Shown here piece by piece: positions 56,985 to 64,000 of a stretch of 64,000 bases of DNA. The stretch covers positions 5,332,001 to 5,396,000 of the forward strand of contig CM045759.1 in NCBI GenBank assembly GCA_025200525.1, written 5' to 3'. A program made the translations under genes and the position numbers. Under the pieces are notes generated by a model. That model had not been told where the DNA came from and ran no database searches. It was given only the letters and a program-made list of their open reading frames with translations. The DNA comes from Camellia lanceoleosa. Lineage: Eukaryota; Streptophyta; Magnoliopsida; Ericales; Theaceae. Every line of letters starts with the position of its first letter. Position 1 is the first letter of the stretch.

Positions 56985-58841
56985 AACATCTAATTACTTT
57001 GTGTACGAGCACAAAATATTCTTCTCGTATAATCCTGTTGATCAAGTCTGCGCTCTTCTGTACGTCATCGCTTTACTCCCTGAAAACACAAACGTGAGCT
57101 AGCCGACGGGTGTGTGCTGGATACCTCTTCAATGCCTAAGTTAGCAAAATAGACAAATAGACAAAAACTCTGTGTATTCGAGAATCAAAGTTGTGTTACC
57201 ACTCCGTAGGTGATGTTGTGAGCTTTTATAGGTTCCGTGTGGCACAATCCTAGTAGGACTCTTACTCCTCCATGTAGAGTCCTCCTAGGAATCATAGATA
57301 ATGCTTAGTCCTCCAAAGTTGTGTTACCTCTCCATAGATAATGCTTATCTTTCAACACCCCCTCACTGCTTAAACCACGTGAGATGGTTTTACCATGGTT
57401 AGATGTCAATACGACCGAGCTAACATGACCATGCTAAAGCCGCAGACTAGACCGAGCTCCAACTAGCTCGGTTCTTCCTTTCAGTGTGTGTACCTCGGTT
57501 TGACATGCTCCAACTAGTCTGTTTATTTAATACAGAGCTAACCAAGTACGAGGTAGGAGTTAGCTCGATGCTCCAATGCGCAATGCCAAGCTAGCTCGGC
57601 TCTCCCAAGCACAGTGCCTAGCTAGCTCGGCCCACAACCGCTTAGTCTTTTGGACCGAAGTAAATTTGCTTTTACCTCGGTCCATCTTGCGGCCCAATTA
57701 CCAAATAAATCTCCTACTTAGCTCGGCCCAATTTAGACATAAATTACCCTCTCAATTGCCCCTTAATTCCATATGTGTAGCATGATAGGGATTACCTGTC
57801 TACCTGCCGAGCTAAAAACCTTTAGCCTTTCATCCGAGCTAAATTTACACCGTGCTACCAATCTGTCCGGTTAAAATGTCTCCTCAGTTGCTGTAACTGA
57901 ATCACTTCTCATTTCAAGGGCACGTGGCAAACTCTCATTGGCCCAGCATAGCTGTCACGCCATTCTTCGTACTTCGCATCATTTCAACAGTCCCGCCTAA
58001 ACTCAAATTTTTCATAAAAACCCTACTCTTCAAGCGCAACACTATTCACCTTCTTCTCTCTCTACTTTCTGAGTTTTTCATTTTCCTCAAAACTCCATCT
58101 GCAAAAGCTCGATTGGGACTGATTTCATCTTCAGCTCCTTCATTCTTGACTGGTATGTGGCTCTCAAATCCGTTTCCTTTCCATTTATTTCGTACTTGTT
58201 TTTACAATACAAAGCATATTATTCATATGTTTTTCAAAATATATACCATGTTTGCTTCTATTTTTCTGGGAAAAACCATGTAATAGAACCACTTGTACTC
58301 ACGTATAATTTGAAGAACGATGTATTTGATCCAAAATCACACTCCAACCGAACTAGGAAGTTGTTTGTATTAGGTGCGAACCTAGCCAAACTAAACAACC
58401 GAACTAACACTTCATGTCATACTTGTGGTTTCATTAAGTCTAAATACCTTGTGCTTTACTTAGCCGAGCTAGCGAACTGCCTTAGGTTCGCGCAATACTG
58501 TGCTAGAAAGCCTCAACCGCCAACCGAGCTATAACTTGGGGCTAAACCAGCTCCCTTAGTCAAAACCGAACTAAGAATGCTGCCCCAATAGCTTCAACCG
58601 GGCTAAAGTCCCTCGCTCAAACCGAGCTAAGAATGATAGTACCCCACATAGCTGAGCTAGGACTTTATTTTTCTTGCCTTTGTTTCTTTTAGCACGGTCC
58701 AACGATCTGTGCTTAACACCTTTCTTTTTTTTCACTTTACAGACTTAGGTTGCCAGGCACTCTCTTGAACGCTCAACTGAGCTACTCAGCGCCATCTTAG
58801 CACTGAGTTAACACTCTAATTTATACTTAACTTAAATCCAC
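56985..58841. other. Start region of a further repetitive element, promoter-like section
   Basis: Text dense in CCGAGCTA/TAGCTCGG words (from about 57413). At 57917-58152 there is a CACGTG box, a TATA-like CATAAAAACCC (about 58012) and a leader ending at a GTATGT donor (58153). This looks like the promoter, 5' UTR exon and first intron of the gene beginning near 58842. No coding frame is supported here, and the element's left end was not found. Confidence 0.4.
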
Positions 58842-59570
58842 ATGGGTAAATATAGGTTTTTAGTAAACTCACCAGGGGCTATGGCCGAGTTCTGAAGGGA
58901 CTACAACATCCCTGATGACGTTCACCTTAGTTTAGCCGAACTAGATACTACTCCTTGGGGAAAACAGGCTTCGTTCCCTTTACCCTTCTTTCCATTGTAG
59001 AAACCGGACTTAGAGTCCCTGTACAACCTCTTCTTTGCGAGTTCCTTAGACAAACTAACCTTTGCCCTACCCAGCTTTCCACAAATTCATACCGCATAAT
59101 AAATGGCATCGCCGAGCTAAACCGTCGGGCTGGCCTTAATCTCGGTTTAGCCGAGCTCTTCCACCAATATTCCATAGGTTCAAATGAAGATGGCTGGGTT
59201 TACTATTTAAGAATAAGGCGCCGGCATGAAAAGATAATAAAGAATACCCCAAACAAGGATGTAAACGACGATGATTTCTTCTGGGTTTCTGGGAACTTCG
59301 AAGACCAAGAAGCCCAGATCCCGGGCGACCGAATAAACTGGAACAAAGGAGTAGCCGGTATAATTACTTCAACTCAATCTCACATTTTTCTTTACTTCGT
59401 TTGCTTATGTTCAACCGTACTAACCGTTGTCTTTTTCCTTCATGCAGATTTAAATTTTCTAAAGTCACAGTATAGCTACCGCAACTTAAACGCACTTCGC
59501 GCCGCACTGCGATATCCCAATAGAAGTTGGGCCGAGCTACTAAATTTTGAACCGACATACCAATACAGCA

Positions 59571-61735
59571 TGTAACGCCCTCAAAATAATAACTTTAAAC
59601 CCATCAATATTGACATGCATTGATATAAGAAATAAACACCTTTCCATTCATCAGAGTAGTTCCTTACAAAAGGTAATACATGTTAACAACAAAAGCAAAT
59701 GCCCTACGGGCTTACAGCTTTCCAAGTTAACACTTGGTTACAAATAAAAGAGTGCTAACTCAAATACACAGTAAGCCCTTGGCTTGAAATTTACATGTAT
59801 TACATTAAAAGATAACAAAATGAGAAAAGTCTGTCTGCCTCTAGCCTCCTAAGCTATGTCCTTGGAGGTGGCATGCTACCTGTACCTGAAAATGATGTCC
59901 CATATAAGGTGAGCCACAGCTCAGTAGAAATATACTAAACCAACTATAAACAATGACTAAAATAACAGCATTTGATAGATGGTCCACACTTATATTCCCA
60001 CTTATTGCCTTACGGTTTCATGACATTCAAGTCCATGTTACATTTCATTTTCCACTTCTTTTTCAACTTTGAGTTTGAAAACAAGGCTCAGAATCTAGCC
60101 AAATAACTTGATGAAATTGAGACTCATCCTTAAAACACATAAACCACTTCCATATTTCACGAAAGATACACATTTTAATGCTATATCAATATCACATAAA
60201 AATACTTCTATTCTTCACAATTGATAACGATATACATTTTAGTGCAATATCAAATCAATTCAAACACTTCCATAATCCATACTTGATACACATTGTAGTG
60301 TTGTATCAATGTCAAATCAAATCCGGTTTAGAGGTCCATCCCCTATCTTTCCCTAAACCGTGGAGTACATCCCCTATCTCCTCCCACACAACACATGTAT
60401 ATAAACATAGATCATATACAATCAATCAATACATAAAGTCCATGTATTATTCCATCCACTATACTCGATAGCATACTCAATCGATTAATTTTCGTTTGCC
60501 TAATCATCATGCATTGTCTACAACAATCAAGACTATCCTCCACCGATAGCCCAAAGTAGTTATTTCTAAACAGAAAATAAATGCACCAAATGGATATATA
60601 TTCAACATTTCAATTAGGTGAGTGATAAATAATCCAACAACACCTTTTAATCTCATACATTCCAAATTTCAACATTTTCAATTCAATTCCTCATTTCTCA
60701 AATTAATTATACCAATTAATTTATCAATGTAATTTGGGCATTTTCCATAATTAACATCACAACCATTTTCACTAATAATCTAATATTGATCTTATTTCTC
60801 TATACTAAACATGCATATAGGTTTATATAAACAAAATCCCAACTTTTGTTAAATTACACAAAAGACCCAAACTTTTCTTAAAATTACCCAACAACTCCCA
60901 ACATATCAAAATGCTAGAATTCAAAGACAAAGCTCATAAAGAGGAGTACGATATCCCTACCTCGAAGTGTGAGCTCAAATGGAGATGAAGACCAAAATCC
61001 AATGTGCTCCAAAACCCAAAATTTTCTGATTAAAACAAAGCTCTCAACACCCTTTATCTTTTTAACAAAGGACTTAGGGTAGATTCACACCCTAGGTAGA
61101 TCAAATCTTAGAGAGAATACAAGTTTAGAGAGAGAGAGTCTCGGGTTTAGGGTTTCAAAAAGAAAAGAGGTGAAAAAGTGAAGTGTTTACACGCTGCTGT
61201 GATTTGATAAATAACAGGCTCGCTCGAGCGAAGACTTGGTCGCTCGAGCGACCAGACACAGAAAACCCTCACTCGAGCGAAGAAAGTCTCGCTCGAGCTA
61301 AAAACTCGAAGCTTCAGGTCTGCAACCCAGAAGCACGCTCGAGCGACAGAATGCTCGCTCGAGCAAGGAACTCGAAAACATACACCTCGCTCGCTCAAGC
61401 AAAGAAAAGCTCGCTCGAGCCAAGAAACACAGTTCTCAGGTCTAGTACCAGACGCAATCGCTCGCTCGAGCAAAGTCACTCTGGCTCGATCCACCAGACA
61501 CAAAAACTCAACTCTCGCTTGAGCAAAGAAACCCTGGCTCGAACGAAGGACCAAAATTCTAGGCAGCAACCTTTTGTTTCCAAACACAACCAACCTGTAA
61601 CAAACCTGCCCAACACATCCTATAACTCAAATACAAAGTACAAAAGGATGTAAACAAGATATAAACAACTACTAACATCTACGGAACCAAGTCCGGATCA
61701 CTGTACAACAAGGAGTAAAACCCGGGATCGCTATA
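59571..61735 (-). mobile_element. LTR-like insertion (2.2 kb) with TSD CAGCA
   Basis: It starts TGTAACGCCCTC on the plus strand, which read from the other strand is the common LTR end GAGGGCGTTACA. CAGCA (within ATACAGCA) stands at 59566-59570 and 61736-61740. The interior has no coding region and includes text like antisense gypsy LTR leaders (GTGAGCCACAGCTCAGTAG at about 59919). A solo LTR in minus orientation is the best reading. The other end (GATCGCTATA) lacks a normal TG/CA, so class and exact end are uncertain. Confidence 0.55.
61210..61560. repeat. Array of CGCTCGAGCGA palindromic motifs
   Basis: GCTCGAGCGA-like words (often CTCGCTCGAGC) recur more than ten times at irregular spacing, partly decayed (CTTGAGCA, CTGGCTCGA). 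A smaller set is found in the solo LTR at 14820-14905. CTCGAG is self-complementary, so the motifs can pair with each other. Confidence 0.8.
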
Positions 61736-63239
61736 CAGCAGCTGCAGGAAGACCAGGGTGACCGATTTCTTATTGGAGCCCTCGCTTGAGCCTGATCCAA
61801 CACTTCCTCAGGTCAACTTGATCCCATTGACAGCGGAGCAAGAAATGGCCAAGAAGAGAGCTGTAAGGGCCCTCCTTACCGAACCAAACCAGGCCGAGGT
61901 ACCACCAGCTGCCCAAACTCAAGAGACCGTGGTAGCCCTGCCAACCCATCAACCTTCATCATCTCGGGCAAGCAAGCGTGCTCGGACTTCCATAGCCGAG
62001 CCATGTCTTGTCGATGAGGATGAAACAGTGCTTCCCCAAACCACTCCACCGAGCCCACAACTTGAGTGCTCCCAACGAGCTAGCTCTTCTAAGTGGGCAC
62101 CAAAGATTACATTCCAGAACCGTGCTATCACTGACTCCGATTCGATGGTCGCCGAAAAAGACCATCTGATAGCATTCAACCTTGCCAAAAGCGTTTTCCT
62201 TCCAGCCGATATGGAGCACCAAGACCATCTTACTGAGCTGAAGGCCATTCGCTCGGCCACAAAATCAATGGTGCTGGTAAGTTGCCCCTTTGCCTATCTT
62301 TCCAATGTGTTCATCTGTCTGCTCGATTTTACTAAAAAGTTTCTTACCACCCTTTTACAGGCCGTGCAGAAAAACCACATCGCTCACAAGCGTGTGCTGG
62401 AACTGTGCAAGCCAACAAAGCAGGCCATGGCAGAGGCCAATGCCAAAACCGCCGAGCTAGAAGAGGCGAAGAAGCAAATAGCTGAGCTACAAACTGAGAG
62501 GGTTCGTTTGACCGGTCTTCTCAACTCGGCTGAAGTAGACAAGCAAGAGGCGGCGGCCGTGATAAAAGATAAATATCTGCGCGAGCTGGCCAAGCTCGAG
62601 GGAAAAAAGAACGCCAAGATAACCGAGCTCGAGAAGAAGGTTGAGGATGCGGAAGACCGCGGTTACAAGGAGGAAGAGGCCACTTACACCAAGCAATGTA
62701 AAGCTGCAAAGGATCTATTCTTCAAATGTGGATGGACGGTGGCTGCAGTGCAGCTCGGTCATGGCCCAGAGACCGAGGTCTTCCTCAACCCTCCTTCGTA
62801 TTTCATACCGAGCTCTATGGCGAAGTACGCTGTTGTCGTACAGCAAAAATTTCTACAAGAGGAGGATGAAGATTCTGCTCTAGAAGACAACACCCAACCC
62901 GGTCGCCAGTCTATCTCCCTAACGCCAGTGGTCTCCATCCCACCTTTGCCTGTTGTGTCTGATGCGGTGCCTTCAACCGAGCTTAACCAAGATGTGCTTG
63001 CCACAACCAAGCTACCTCTGGGTGAAGACCGGGTTGTTTTGGATGTCGACCTGGACGACCTTTTCTTCTGATTTTTATTTTCTTTGTCAAGTAAAAGAGT
63101 TTGTAACCGGGCTAAGGCCCCACCTTTTGTACTTCTGATCTGCACTTATCAATGAAATCTTCTTTTGTTTCAACTGTTGTTTCGGTTTACTTCCATGCTT
63201 TTATTTATTTTCCAATTGTTAGCTGAATGCAGCATAATA

Positions 63240-64000
63240 TTTTCTGGCCGAGATACTTATCTCGGTCTTAACCTTTGGGCCTGTCTGGTCATACCTGCCA
63301 ACCTCTTCAGCCTAGGTTTTTACCTCGGCTGAAGATCATAAAAAGTTGTATTCCAGCCAATCACTCTTTAGCCTAGATCCTTATCTCGGCTGAGGAGTAC
63401 TAAGTGTTGGTTTTTCCAGCCAACCATTCTTCAGCCTAGATCCTTATCTTGGTTAAAGAGCAATAAATGTTGGTTTTTCCAACCAACCACTCTTCAGCCT
63501 TGATCCTAATCTTAGCTGAAGAGAGCTCAAAGTTGGTTTTTCCTGCCAACCCTGAGTGAAGTGTTTGGTTATTCCTGTCAAACGTCCTGCAGCCTAGATC
63601 CTTATCTTCGGCTTAGGAGAAGTGTGTGTTGGTTTTTCCAGCCAACCTCTTCAGCCCAGATCCTAATCTTAGCTGAAGAGAGCTCAAAGTTGCTTATTCC
63701 GGCTAACTCTGAGCAAAGTGTTTGGTTATTCCTGCCAAACGTCCTGCAGCCTAGATCCTTATCTTCGGCTTAGGAGAAGTGTGTGTTGGTTTTTCCAGCC
63801 AACCTCTTCAGCCCGGATCCTAATCTTAGCTGAAGAGAGCTCAAAGTTGGTTATTCCGGCCAACTCTAAGCGAAGTGTTTGGTTATTCCTGCCAAATGTC
63901 CTGTAGCCTAGATCCTTATCCTCGGCTTAGAAGAAGTGTGTGTTGGTTTTTCCAGCCAACCTCTTCAGCCCAGATCCTAATCTTAGCTGAAGAGAGCTCA
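63240..64000. repeat. Tandem repeats: about 70-bp subunits turning into a 157-bp period
   Basis: From about 63240 to 63550, units with CAGCCTAGATCCTTATCTCG and TTGGTTTTTCCAGCCAACC recur at roughly 70-bp spacing. From 63561 a longer unit repeats exactly every 157 bp: GTGTTTGGTTATTCCTG at 63561, 63718 and 63875. The array continues past the window end. Open frames inside it only reflect the repeat and are not genes. Confidence 0.9.

Larger units (their letters stand above)
58842..63071 (+). pseudogene. Putative gypsy-type transposon protein, interrupted by an insertion
   Basis: The N-terminal part (58842-59570) reads RDYNIPDDVHLSLAEL, then in another frame LCPTQLSTNSYRIINGIAEL, HQYSIGSNEDGWVYYLR and FFWVSGNFED, resembling plant proteins named transposase (putative) gypsy type. 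It has a stop at about 58894 and a frame change near 58950. Introns are likely at 59358-59447 and 62277-62360 (GTAAGT to TTACAG); both are open by chance. A 2.2-kb insertion lies at 59571-61735; outside it the frame would run on in phase. The C-terminal part (61758-63071) has a low-complexity region, a coiled coil (about 62400-62690, ELEEAKKQIAEL, AKITELEKKVEDAED) and an acidic end VLDVDLDDLFF. Function unknown; it may be a gag-like protein of a large non-autonomous element. Confidence 0.55.

Noticed and set aside
58157..58534. 125-codon open frame
   Set aside because: It lies in the probable first intron of the following gene and has no family resemblance.
61183..61653. 156-codon open frame rich in Ser, Arg and Leu
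   Set aside because: It is produced by the repeated CTCGAGCG words and lies in an LTR-like insertion.
63561..63906. Repeated open frames MFGYSCQTSCSLDP
   Set aside because: They are translations of the 157-bp tandem repeat, open by chance in one frame.

Overview
The window is nuclear DNA of a flowering plant, most likely a dicot. It contains spliced, intron-bearing pieces of plant gene families (an S28 serine peptidase, a PHD-finger protein, an ankyrin-repeat protein) drowned in plant-type transposable elements: TNT1-like and other Ty1/copia elements, Tat/Ogre-like Ty3/gypsy elements, an L1 LINE, a TRIM and MITEs. There is no prokaryotic signature. All assignments come from reading the sequence and from family knowledge; no search was run.

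Layout. 1-2.7 kb: a peptidase fragment and a gypsy-type LTR remnant. 2.7-5.45 kb: a 5'-truncated TNT1-like copia element with its 3' LTR. 5.7-6.2 kb: two well-spliced exons of a PHD-finger gene on the minus strand. 8.65-9.12 kb: a complete TRIM with a 5-bp target-site duplication (TSD). 9.8-11.4 kb: two MITEs and short tandem arrays. 13.6-15.4 kb: a complete solo LTR with TSD. 16-20.9 kb: an L1 split by, and rearranged around, a Tat/Ogre-family LTR. 21.6-24.4 kb: a complete but scrambled copia element with TSD, whose gag is inverted.

24.55-56.98 kb: an ankyrin-repeat gene whose first intron holds a 30.3-kb Tat/Ogre-like compound element (25914-56206, TSD CCTAC). That element has three LTRs of about 3.7 kb. 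Between LTR1 and LTR2 lie gag, protease, G-patch, a candidate intron, RT, RNase H, a second RNase H and a truncated integrase. Between LTR2 and LTR3 lie decayed gag and pol, then an antisense multi-exon gene of the plant mobile domain (PMD) family, then a long 3' UTR. A promoter-like motif cassette is shared by the LTR U3 and the region just upstream of the antisense PMD gene. All four LTR copies of the family carry a conserved CACGTG palindrome and a conserved hairpin.

57-64 kb: another large element or gene, with a product resembling plant 'putative gypsy-type transposon' proteins. It is interrupted by a 2.2-kb LTR-like insertion and followed by 157-bp tandem repeats that run off the window.

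Working picture: host genes here are mostly relics or interrupted. The main functional unit is the Tat/Ogre-like family, where an autonomous-type part (gag-pol) and a non-autonomous part (antisense PMD cargo) have been fused into one locus.
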